64,000 bases of DNA from Fontivita pretiosa (lineage in GTDB: Bacteria; Planctomycetota; Phycisphaerae; Tepidisphaerales; Tepidisphaeraceae), in the NCBI RefSeq assembly GCF_050410795.1, contig NZ_CP191258.1, positions 3,658,001 through 3,722,000 on the forward strand. Direction: 5' to 3'. Numbering within the stretch: the first letter of the stretch is position 1; every line of letters starts with the position of its first letter. Positions 26,871-34,772 of the stretch are shown here, piece by piece. Below the pieces are notes generated by a model, which was not told the DNA's origin, made no database searches, and saw only the letters and a program-made list of their open reading frames with translations. The translations under genes and the position numbers were made by a program.

Positions 26871-28766
26871 ATGTCCACCGCCCTGATTCCCATCGAGCAT
26901 CATCGCGTAAAGTTTGGCTGCGGCTTCTGGGGGCGGCGAGTCGCGACCAATCGGCGAGTCACGATCCCGCATGAGCTGGAGCTGCTTCGCCGCACCGGGC
27001 GCATCGACGCCTTGCGGCTCGACTGGAAGCCCGGCATGCCCAACCGGCCCCACTATTTCTGGGATTCCGATGTGGCCAAGTGGATCGAGGCGGCAAGCTA
27101 CAGCCTGGCGACGCATCCGGATCCGCAGCTCGAAAGCGAGCTGAATGAAGTGATCGAGTCGATCGCCTCGGCGCAGCAGCCGGATGGATATCTCAACGTC
27201 TACTTCACGGTCGTCGAGCCGCAGAAGCGATGGACGAATCTGCGCGACTGGCACGAGCTGTACTGCGCCGGACACCTGATCGAGGCGGCGGTGGCACACT
27301 TTTGCGCCACGGGCAAGCGCACGCTGCTGGATCCGCTGATTCGTTACGCCGACCTGATCGATGACACCTTCGGCCCGCGCGGCAAACGCGACGGATATCC
27401 CGGCCACGAGCAGATCGAGCTGGCGCTGGTCAAGCTGTATCGCGTGACCGGGCAACGCCGATATCTCGAGCTGTCGAAGCACTTCATCGACCGTCGTGGG
27501 CAGCGGCCGCATTTCTACGATGCCGAGGCTCGCGCCCGCGGCGAGGATCCGAAGGCCTGGGAATGGGATTACACGAAGAACCAGTCGCATCTGCCGGTGC
27601 GCCAGCAGCGCGAGGCAGTGGGACACGCCGTCCGCGCGACGTATCTGTACAGCGGCATGGCCGACGTCGCCGCCGAAACGAACGACCCGGAGCTGCTGGC
27701 GGCGTGCCGGCGGCTGTGGAAGAGCATCACGCGGCGGAAGATGTACATTACCGGCGGGATCGGCGCCGTCCGCCGCGGCGAAGCCTTTGGCGACGATTTT
27801 GAGCTTCCCAACGAAACGGCGTATTGCGAAACCTGCGCCGCGATCGGGCTGGTCTTCTTCGCCCATCGCATGCTCCAGATTGATCGCGATGCCGAGTACG
27901 CCGATGTGATGGAGCGGGCGCTGTACAACGGGGTGATTTCGGCGGTGAGCCTGGATGGCAGGCGGTTTTTCTATGAGAACCCGCTGGCCTCATCCGGCCA
28001 GCATCATCGCAGACCCTGGTATGACTGTGCCTGCTGCCCGCCGAACGTTGCACGGCTGCTGGCGTCGCTGGGGACATATGTCTACTCCACATCGGCTGAC
28101 GGGCGAGAGTTGTACGTTCATCTCTACGCCGCCGGAAGCGCCGCCGTATCGCTTGCGGGGCGTGAGGTTCGGCTTTCACAGCAGACGGACTACCCCTGGG
28201 ACGGCAGAGTCGAGATTCGCATGGATCCGGATCAGTCGATGGATTTCAGTCTGCTGCTGCGGATTCCGGGATGGTGCCGCCGTTACGGCCTGAAGCTGAA
28301 CGGTCAATCGATCGCGGCGCCCGTGCGGCACGGGTACGCGCGCATTTGCCGTCACTGGCGGCGGGGGGACTGCGTCGTGCTGAGCCTGCACATGCCACCG
28401 GAGCGAGTCGTGTCGCATCCGAGGGTTCTGGACAACGCCGGCCGGGTGGCGCTACAGCGCGGGCCGATCGTCTATTGCCTGGAGCAGTGCGATCATTCTG
28501 TGGACATCCGGCGGATCGAAGTATCGGACCGGGCGAGGATCAGCCCCGTGCGGACGCGATCGCTCGGCGGGGCGGTGCTCCTGCGCTGCCAGGCCACAGT
28601 CTGTCAAATGAGCGAACAATCCGATGCGCTGTACAGACCGCTGGATGCTGTCCGCCCCGAACGCAAGCCGCGCCGGCGGCGTATGGATGTAACGGCGACT
28701 CCCTACGCGCTGTGGGACAATCGCAAGCCCGGGCGGATGCTCGTGTGGCTCGGTACCGCCGGTTGA
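26871..28766 (+). CDS. GH127 (DUF1680) beta-L-arabinofuranosidase-like glycoside hydrolase
   Basis: A 631-residue protein starting right after the upstream stop, with no spacing. It shows the GH127 landmarks: YFWDSDVAKWIEAASY near residue 62, GGIGAVRRGEAFGDDFELPN near 300, the acid/base-region motif AYCETCAAIG near 320, and the zinc/nucleophile motif DCACCPPNVARLLASLG near 385, where cysteines coordinate zinc and one acts as nucleophile in characterised members. It ends with the family-typical PYALWDNRKPGRMLVWL. The family releases L-arabinofuranose from plant and other glycans. No signal peptide is visible, so it probably acts in the cytoplasm on imported oligosaccharides. Confidence 0.9.
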   Translation: MSTALIPIEHHRVKFGCGFWGRRVATNRRVTIPHELELLRRTGRIDALRLDWKPGMPNRPHYFWDSDVAKWIEAASYSLATHPDPQLESELNEVIESIASAQQPDGYLNVYFTVVEPQKRWTNLRDWHELYCAGHLIEAAVAHFCATGKRTLLDPLIRYADLIDDTFGPRGKRDGYPGHEQIELALVKLYRVTGQRRYLELSKHFIDRRGQRPHFYDAEARARGEDPKAWEWDYTKNQSHLPVRQQREAVGHAVRATYLYSGMADVAAETNDPELLAACRRLWKSITRRKMYITGGIGAVRRGEAFGDDFELPNETAYCETCAAIGLVFFAHRMLQIDRDAEYADVMERALYNGVISAVSLDGRRFFYENPLASSGQHHRRPWYDCACCPPNVARLLASLGTYVYSTSADGRELYVHLYAAGSAAVSLAGREVRLSQQTDYPWDGRVEIRMDPDQSMDFSLLLRIPGWCRRYGLKLNGQSIAAPVRHGYARICRHWRRGDCVVLSLHMPPERVVSHPRVLDNAGRVALQRGPIVYCLEQCDHSVDIRRIEVSDRARISPVRTRSLGGAVLLRCQATVCQMSEQSDALYRPLDAVRPERKPRRRRMDVTATPYALWDNRKPGRMLVWLGTAG

Positions 28767-28863
28767 TTGTAAAACTCCGGTTTTGGCGCTTTTCATGCCG
28801 AAAGAGTTGTGTATGGTGATGCGGCGATTCAACCATGGGCCGCCTCAGCGGTAATTGTTGGCA

Positions 28864-29511
28864 ATGACTCAGACCGAAGTTGCTCCCGCCGTTCTCAAGT
28901 CCGTTCCTGCGGCGCCGTCCGCCGCGAAGATCCGACATCTTGCCAGGCCTCCCATTCGTAGCAGTCGCATGCAACGGCTGTACGACCGGATCGAGGCCTT
29001 CGTCAGTCGCCTGTCCATGCGCGACAACTTCTGGAACAGCATCTGTTCGCTGATCTGGCTGCCGCTGGCGTTCTTCAGCGGAATTCGGATGAAGGAGCTT
29101 GATGCCGGCTCCTTTGCCGCCCGCGCGGTCCTGCCGTTCCGACGATTCAACCGCAACTGGTACCGCGCCATGGCCGGCGGGGCGCTGCTGGCCAACTCCG
29201 AAATCGCCGGCGGAAGCTACGTCTTTGGCATTTGCGGCGCCGACTACACCGTCGTCTGCAAACAACTCAACTACACGTTCCTGCGCCCGTGCTTCGGCCC
29301 GGCGGTTTACCGCATCCAGGCGCGGGAAGATATCCACGCGCTGATCGCCACGGGAAAAGAGTTCAACATCACCGTGGACATGGAGATCCAGCAGCAGGGC
29401 AAGCCCGGCGAGCAGGATCGCCGCGTCGGCCGTTGCGAAGCCACCTTCCACGTTACTCCCAAGGCGCATCACAAGCTCAAGAAGGCCCGCCGCGCGGCAA
29501 AAACCGCCTGA
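28864..29511 (+). CDS. Hotdog-fold DUF4442-like protein
   Basis: A 215-residue protein with an N-terminal tail of about 40 Ala/Pro-rich residues. A hydrophobic helix (FWNSICSLIWLPLAFFSGIRM) follows, then a hotdog-like region with MAGGALLANSEIAGGSYVF and NYTFLRPCFGPAVYRIQ, similar to the DUF4442/YiiD-C group related to acyl-CoA thioesterases. The end is Lys/Arg rich. It begins about 100 bp past the GH127 stop; ATG 28864 is preferred over two upstream TTG codons. Acyl-thioester binding is plausible, but no catalytic residue can be confirmed by eye. Confidence 0.6.
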   Translation: MTQTEVAPAVLKSVPAAPSAAKIRHLARPPIRSSRMQRLYDRIEAFVSRLSMRDNFWNSICSLIWLPLAFFSGIRMKELDAGSFAARAVLPFRRFNRNWYRAMAGGALLANSEIAGGSYVFGICGADYTVVCKQLNYTFLRPCFGPAVYRIQAREDIHALIATGKEFNITVDMEIQQQGKPGEQDRRVGRCEATFHVTPKAHHKLKKARRAAKTA

Positions 29512-29638
29512 GGCAATGGCGCGGGCGTCGCTGCGATCGGGAATCGTCGCCAGCGCAGCACAGCACGGCTGCGCGGATCTTCAAGGCTCCAAGTGCGCAC
29601 TGCACCGCCGCGACGGCCGTGTCACGACAGCCCGGCGC

Positions 29639-30877
29639 TCACGTGTGATAGTCGGCGTTGATGCGGATGTACTCGCGCGACAGGTCGCAGGTCCAGCAGG
29701 TGGCACGAGCCTTGCCCAGGTTGCACGTCAGTTCCACGCGCACTTCCTTGGCGTCCAGCGACTTGCTCACCTTCGCGTCGTCGAACGGCACGGGCTGGCC
29801 ACGGCGGAAAACAACGGTGTCCTGGAGCTTGAGCACCGCCTTGTCGGCGTCGAACGGCACGCCCGCATTCCCCGCGGCCGAAACGATCCGACCCCAGTTC
29901 GGGTCGTTGCCGTGCATCGCGGTCTTGACCAGCGGGGAGTTGGCGATCTGCCGCGCGATCGCCCGCGCCGCAGCTTCATCCGACGCGCCCAGCACGTTGA
30001 TGCGAATGACCTTCGTCGCCCCTTCACCGTCGGCGGCGATCTGATACGCCAGCGACTGGCAGACCTGCTCGAACGCCCGGGCGAACTTGGTGACATCCGC
30101 CGACGAACTGATGGTGCGACCGACCAGCCCCGAGGCCATCACGCACGCGGTGTCGTTGGTGCTGGCATGATCATCGACGGTGACGGCATTGAAGCTGCGG
30201 TCGGCGGCGGCCTGGAGGATCTTTCGCAGCACGGCGGCGGGGATCTTCGCGTCGGTCGTCAGATACGCCAGCATCGTCGCGTGCTTCGCGCGCGATGCTC
30301 CGCCCGACTGCACCGCCAGTCGCGGGCCGATCATGCCGCTGCCCTTGCACACGCCAGCGATGCGGATCGTGTCACGGCCGATCTTCACCGTCGCCGCGGC
30401 CTGTTTGCGCTTCAGGTCGGTTGTGAGAATCGCCTCGGCAAATCGCATCGCGTGCTCGTGGCTGTTGCCGAGGAACTGGAACGCGCCGGCGATGCCGCGC
30501 TCAATCCTGTCCATCGGCAGGTGTTTGCCGATGATCCCCGTCGAGCTGGGCAGAAATTCGTGCGCGTCGCAGCCGGCATGTGCAGCCGCGAGCCGACACA
30601 TGGCGATCGCGTCGGCCAGCCCCCGCCTGCCCGTGCAGGCGTTGGCGTTGCCGGAATTGACCACCACGCCTCGCAACTGTCCGCCGGACACATGTCGCCG
30701 ACCGATGACGACGGCCGGTGAGACGACGCGGTTGGTCGTGAACGCCGCCGCCGCCGTCGCAGACGTCTCGCAGACCAGCACCGCCACGTCCAGCGCATTG
30801 CCGGATTTGATCCCCGCATGAACCGCCCCGGCGCGGAACCCGCGCACCGACAGCAGGTGAACACGATTCTCAGCCAT
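29639..30877 (-). CDS. argJ: Bifunctional ornithine acetyltransferase / N-acetylglutamate synthase
   Basis: Transfers acetyl from N-acetylornithine to glutamate in cyclic arginine synthesis. The 412 residues contain VVVNSGNANACTG, LPSSTGIIGKHLP, the autocleavage motif HATMLAYLTTDA (the Thr becomes the N-terminus of the beta chain), AVTVDDHASTNDT, IAADGEGATKVIRI, KTAMHGNDPNWGRI and the terminal DLSREYIRINADYHT. Between the oxyanion motif KGSGMIGP and HATML about 12-14 extra residues (RLAVQSGGASRAK) are inserted; in most ArgJ these two motifs are contiguous. ATG 30877 begins MAENRVHLLSVRGF; the extension to 30994 is rejected. Other arginine genes are not in the window. Confidence 0.93.
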   Translation of the reverse strand: MAENRVHLLSVRGFRAGAVHAGIKSGNALDVAVLVCETSATAAAAFTTNRVVSPAVVIGRRHVSGGQLRGVVVNSGNANACTGRRGLADAIAMCRLAAAHAGCDAHEFLPSSTGIIGKHLPMDRIERGIAGAFQFLGNSHEHAMRFAEAILTTDLKRKQAAATVKIGRDTIRIAGVCKGSGMIGPRLAVQSGGASRAKHATMLAYLTTDAKIPAAVLRKILQAAADRSFNAVTVDDHASTNDTACVMASGLVGRTISSSADVTKFARAFEQVCQSLAYQIAADGEGATKVIRINVLGASDEAAARAIARQIANSPLVKTAMHGNDPNWGRIVSAAGNAGVPFDADKAVLKLQDTVVFRRGQPVPFDDAKVSKSLDAKEVRVELTCNLGKARATCWTCDLSREYIRINADYHT

Positions 30878-31022
30878 AGATCGCCACAGCGTAGTCGATC
30901 CCGCCGCGCACGTCGAGTTGCAGCCGCCGGTGCCGAGCGTCGAGCGACACGTTCCCGTTGGCCGCTGTTTCAGTTCCCGGTCCAAAGTCCACAAGCCGCG
31001 ATCACTCCGTCCTCAAGTCGCT

Positions 31023-33110
31023 TCACCACGGCAGAATCGACACCGCCTTGTATTCCATCCCCAGCCAATGCAGAAGCACCGAGGCCGCCAGCCAGAAGCC
31101 GGCCGCAAGGGATTCGCCAACGATCAGCCCCAGAAACAGCGGCTTGAGGTTGGTAAACGCCCGACTGCCGCCAAAACGCAGCGTCAGCACCTTGATCGCC
31201 CAGCCAAGCAGCGCGCTGAACCACAGAACCCGGCTGGGAAACGTACCCAGCAGCAAGTATCCCACCGGATGCAGCGGCCACCAGGTGTAGTTCCACCGCA
31301 TGTAGGAAAGAAACGCGGTGAACGCGGCCCCGAAGGCGAAGTTGCCCAGCGGATCATGCTGTGGCGGACGAGGGCCGCGCACGTAGTCCATCGTCGGATT
31401 CACGATCCGCATCTGCGGAATCGTCACCACGCCATACGGATTCAGCGGCGAGGTTCCGGCCACATCCAGCGAGCCCGCGTAGCGATACTCGCACCACAGC
31501 GCCGAGGCGAAGCTCGCGACGTAGGCGACCAGCAGCGTCAGGAGCATCAGCGCGATCAGTCGCCGACCACGCCGCCGGTCCTGCTCATCATCCATCTTCA
31601 TGGCGTGCTCCTGGAACAGCGTTCGATCCGCGACACGGATCGCGTGGCTGGCGTAAACCGGCAGCGGTTCGCGCATGTCGTAGTGGATCGCCTCCAGCAT
31701 CGATCCGAGCATGACCGTCTCTCGCGACACCGGCGCCGACCAGCCGTAGTGCTGGAGCATCGTCCAGTGGCGCACGAACGGGACGACCAGCCCGGCGTGG
31801 AAGAGTCCGGTCTCCGCGACCACGCGCGTGATCACCAGAAACAGCGACAGCAGTAGGATCACGAGGATGATCGCGCCGCCGACGCCCGCCCCGGCCAGGC
31901 ACAGCCACACGACCATGATCATCGAGCACAGCACCAACCCCCGCGCCGCCGCCGGGTACGACAGATACCTTCCGTGCGGCTCGCCTGCGCGATGTCCCCG
32001 CAGCGCCTGAGCAAAAACCAGCCGCCAGTGCCCTCGCCCCATCCACAGGATCGCCACCGCGAACGCGACGAACGCGCCCAGGTGTTGATCGATCTCTCCG
32101 TAAATCGCCGGGTCCCCCGTGTACGTGCCCTTGAGCATCATCACCACACTGTGCAGCACGAAGAAGATCCACAGGCTCAGCGACACGTTGGTGGGCAGGA
32201 AAAAGCAGACGCCGATAGCGGTGAAAAAAATCTGCGCCTGCTTGATCTCATCGCGCAGGTATCGAAACGAGCCTTCCACCAGCACATCACGCAGATCGAA
32301 GCGAATTGGAATCACCGCGATATGCTCGGGGATATACAGCCACAGCCCGTTGTACACGTAGAGCACAAAGACGGCGGCGAAGGCGATCCAGAAGCTGCGC
32401 CGGCGCATCGTGGGGCTGAAGGCTCCGCCCGCAACCGGCTCGTCGATCAGTGCCAGGTAGATCTCCGCCAGCGGGAAAGCCAGTCGTTCATTCTCGACCC
32501 ACTGGCGGCGAAGGATCGCCACCATGCACAGCAGCGCCCCGAACAGCGCGAACGTGAAGATGCCCCATGAAATCGCGGGAACCAGCCACGCCGTGTAGGG
32601 CGCCGGACCCGGACCCGTCCATCTCCCCACAAAACCCAGCAGCACTGGATCGGCGATCCAGTCGCGCGGACCATCGCCCCCGAAACCCGGCCAGATCCAT
32701 CGCGGCAGATGGAGCTGTTCCAGCACGGCCAGCCACTGGTTGTCGTTGCGTGCGATCCACCACGGCCCGATCAGCGCGCCGGGAAACGTACGCATCAGCC
32801 CGCTGCTGGGAATGCAGCAACTGACCAGCACCAGCCCCAGCGCAACCGTCAGTTCCGCGGCGCTGAAGGCATACCGCGGCGCCCACCGCCGCAGCGGCCA
32901 GTTGACGAACACCACGAATCCGAACACCAGCATCACCACGCCCGTGGGCAGGTTGTTGCCGATCAGGAACGTGTTGTTCAAAACCAGGTCATTCCACGGA
33001 GTCAGCAGGCTGATGAAGACCGCGCCCGCCAGGCCCAGCACAACGGCGCGGAACGTGATCGCGCCGCGCCCGCCAGCGGGGGGCAGAGGTGTTGCGCGGT
33101 CTGGTGTCAT
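31023..33110 (-). CDS. Large polytopic membrane protein (DUF6784/DUF6785-like, OPT-like)
   Basis: A 695-residue membrane protein with roughly 14-16 hydrophobic segments. A first half of about 230 residues begins FRAVVLGLAGAVFISLLTPW and is followed by long loops with many Trp and Pro (IGPWWIARNDNQWLAVLEQL). The overall pattern, including FPLAEIYLALIDEP and VSRETVMLGSMLEAIHYDMR, resembles the DUF6785/DUF6784 proteins common in planctomycetes and related bacteria, which look distantly like oligopeptide transporters. Transport substrate unknown. ATG 33110 is chosen because the preceding 29 codons read through a short palindromic element. It is followed on the same strand, 145 bp away, by argJ. 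Confidence 0.65.
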   Translation of the reverse strand: MTPDRATPLPPAGGRGAITFRAVVLGLAGAVFISLLTPWNDLVLNNTFLIGNNLPTGVVMLVFGFVVFVNWPLRRWAPRYAFSAAELTVALGLVLVSCCIPSSGLMRTFPGALIGPWWIARNDNQWLAVLEQLHLPRWIWPGFGGDGPRDWIADPVLLGFVGRWTGPGPAPYTAWLVPAISWGIFTFALFGALLCMVAILRRQWVENERLAFPLAEIYLALIDEPVAGGAFSPTMRRRSFWIAFAAVFVLYVYNGLWLYIPEHIAVIPIRFDLRDVLVEGSFRYLRDEIKQAQIFFTAIGVCFFLPTNVSLSLWIFFVLHSVVMMLKGTYTGDPAIYGEIDQHLGAFVAFAVAILWMGRGHWRLVFAQALRGHRAGEPHGRYLSYPAAARGLVLCSMIMVVWLCLAGAGVGGAIILVILLLSLFLVITRVVAETGLFHAGLVVPFVRHWTMLQHYGWSAPVSRETVMLGSMLEAIHYDMREPLPVYASHAIRVADRTLFQEHAMKMDDEQDRRRGRRLIALMLLTLLVAYVASFASALWCEYRYAGSLDVAGTSPLNPYGVVTIPQMRIVNPTMDYVRGPRPPQHDPLGNFAFGAAFTAFLSYMRWNYTWWPLHPVGYLLLGTFPSRVLWFSALLGWAIKVLTLRFGGSRAFTNLKPLFLGLIVGESLAAGFWLAASVLLHWLGMEYKAVSILPW

Positions 33111-33153
33111 GGCTTGGACCTGCGCAGGAAATCGAGCACCAGCACGCGTGCGC

Positions 33154-33179
33154 GTGTCGCGGGCGTCCCGACCGTGCAG
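33154..33179. repeat. Short GTCCC-centred palindrome-like element
   Basis: GTGTCGCGGGCGTCCCGACCGTG (33154-33176) matches the pattern of four other intergenic sites in this window: a CACG-type arm, a GTCTC or GTCCC centre and a CGTG-type arm. Its arms pair only partly. It lies in the 93-bp gap between two genes on the minus strand. Confidence 0.45.
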
Positions 33180-33203
33180 ACGGCATCCAGCCGCCAAGCC
33201 TGC

Positions 33204-34127
33204 TCACGGCATCGCCCGCCGCCTTTCCAACGCCTCCTCCGCACGGCGCAGCTCCGCATCCGTGCGAAGCGCCTGCTCGGTCAGACGGTTCAGCGCGCTC
33301 TTGGCCTGGATCCACTTGACGCTGGTCTGCGGCAGCTCGCCGTAAGGATCTCGCACCCTCAGCTCGCGGACGCGGGCGTCCAGCCGCTCAAGCTCGGCCT
33401 GTGCCTGCTGGTACTGCGGCGACTGACGCAGCCGCCACAACGCCTGCTGCCTGGCCTGGGCGATCTGGGCTTTGAGTTGTGCGATCTCCTGGGCACGGCT
33501 CAGCGGCTGGGGCGGTGCAGTCGCCGCGCTTGGTCTGATTTCCGTCCCCGCCAATACCGCCTGCGGCTGCACCGGCGCGGCCTGGGTTGGGGCATCCACC
33601 ACCGACGTCCTGATCGACCAGCCCATTGCCCGCGACATTGCGGCCTGCGGCCGCCAGGTCTGCACCGCCACCAGCATCGCGACATACATCGCCGCTACGG
33701 CCGCGCCTGCAAACCCACCGAACGCACGCCCCACGCGCCGTTGCCGCAAGCGACTTCGCCAGCCCATCATCGTCTGGCGCAGGGGAATTGTTCTGAGCAG
33801 GCCGCACAACTGCCCGCCGATTCGCAGTGCCGATTCCACCAGCGGTTTCCACTGCCGCAGCAACTGTCGCCCCAGCCGATATCGTGCCAGCCGTCGCCAG
33901 TGGATCTGCGCCGCAACGCACGTCCACATCGCCGACCGCGCGCTATGCGCCTGCTGATTGTCCGTGACTGCGTTCTCGTGCCACCGCTGCGAATAAACCG
34001 AAGTGATCGAGACCGGCCCGGCCGATTTGACCACCCCGCGCGTCCGCGACAGCCATCCCCGACACGCCGACTGTACTCGATCCGACCACTTCAAACACCA
34101 TTCGATGATCTCGGATGTACGTCTCAT
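33204..34127 (-). CDS. Single-pass membrane protein with C-terminal coiled coil
   Basis: A 307-residue protein of unknown function. The first 130 residues are Arg/Trp/Gln rich and basic. One hydrophobic helix follows (FGGFAGAAVAAMYVAMLVAV, about residues 136-155), then an Ala/Pro-rich linker. From about residue 205 to the end there is a strongly charged heptad region (QEIAQLKAQIAQARQQALWR, ELERLDARVRELR, RTDAELRRAEEALERRRAMP) that should form a coiled coil. It precedes the large membrane protein on the same strand. No homologous domain recognised. Confidence 0.6.
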   Translation of the reverse strand: MRRTSEIIEWCLKWSDRVQSACRGWLSRTRGVVKSAGPVSITSVYSQRWHENAVTDNQQAHSARSAMWTCVAAQIHWRRLARYRLGRQLLRQWKPLVESALRIGGQLCGLLRTIPLRQTMMGWRSRLRQRRVGRAFGGFAGAAVAAMYVAMLVAVQTWRPQAAMSRAMGWSIRTSVVDAPTQAAPVQPQAVLAGTEIRPSAATAPPQPLSRAQEIAQLKAQIAQARQQALWRLRQSPQYQQAQAELERLDARVRELRVRDPYGELPQTSVKWIQAKSALNRLTEQALRTDAELRRAEEALERRRAMP

Positions 34128-34233
34128 ACATCCGTAGCTATCGTCGCGTCGGCGCTTGCGGCATTGACAATCCTGTTTTGCGGCGAATTACCGGACCAAC
34201 TCAGTCCAACAGCGGCTCCGCCACCCGCTGCTG

Positions 34234-34740
34234 TTACTGGCGCAACAGCAGTTGGTCGGTGATCACATTCACCCCCGGCCCGCCCTTGTCCAAACAACTG
34301 ATCATCGCCTCGCCCGCCGTCCAGCACATCATTGCCGCCTCCCGCGTAGATCACATCGTTGCCCGAGTCTCCGATGAGCGTCTCGTTCTTCGCGGATCCG
34401 GTGATGGAATCTGTTCCGCAGTTGCCGATGATCCGCTCAATGTCCGTGTGAACATTGTCCCGCCCCTGCTGATATGTCCACTCGGCGGATAGACGTCGTT
34501 GGCAACGTCGTCAATGGTGACAAAGTCAATGGTGACAAACACCGACCAGGGTGCACTCAGAAAGCCGCGCCAATCCAGGGTATCGTTGCCTTGCTCACCA
34601 TGAAAGTCGCGCGAGGTAGAGGACGAGCGGTCCACGCGAAAGTAGTCGTCACCCGCGCCGCCGCGGTAATAGCTCGTCCTCCGCGATCGCATCAGGATGT
34701 CATCGTTCCCATCGCCGCCGAAAACGGTCGAGTCGTGCCT
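34234..34740 (-). pseudogene. Truncated, frame-disrupted RTX-type calcium-repeat protein
   Basis: Read on the minus strand, this stretch encodes fragments of hemolysin-type calcium-binding repeats in successive frames: VFGGDGNDDILMRS and GGAGDDYFRV, then GNDTLDWRG. After a frame change near 34458-34468 it continues as GDSGNDVIYAGGGNDVLDGG and RGDDQLFGQG. A further frame change near 34275 would give the likely natural end, NVITDQLLLRQ, at 34234. There is no start codon or export signal, and the 5' side is cut at a tandem repeat. Both breaks lie in G/C runs, so sequencing error could account for the frame changes but not for the missing N-terminus. Confidence 0.7.
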
Positions 34741-34772
34741 TATTTTAAGGGATCGCTTATTTTAAGGGGTCG
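34739..34772. repeat. Tandem 17-bp direct repeat at the junction of the RTX remnant and the GGDEF gene
   Basis: CTTATTTTAAGGGATCG (34739-34755) is followed directly by CTTATTTTAAGGGGTCG (34756-34772), with one mismatch. The second copy contains the stop codon of the GGDEF gene. Continuing on the plus strand as GGAGTCTTTTTGGC, it encodes that protein's last residues, KKTPDPLK. The element is AT-rich compared with its surroundings. Confidence 0.8.

Noticed and set aside
25686..27866. A 726-codon open frame on the minus strand.
   Set aside because: It lies opposite two well-supported plus-strand genes (LEPR-XLL protein and GH127), is rich in Arg/Gly/Asp without any motif, and is a shadow from high GC content.
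34124..34692. Two short genes with GGxGxD repeats.
   Set aside because: Together they read as one broken RTX-like gene on the minus strand and are listed as a pseudogene instead.
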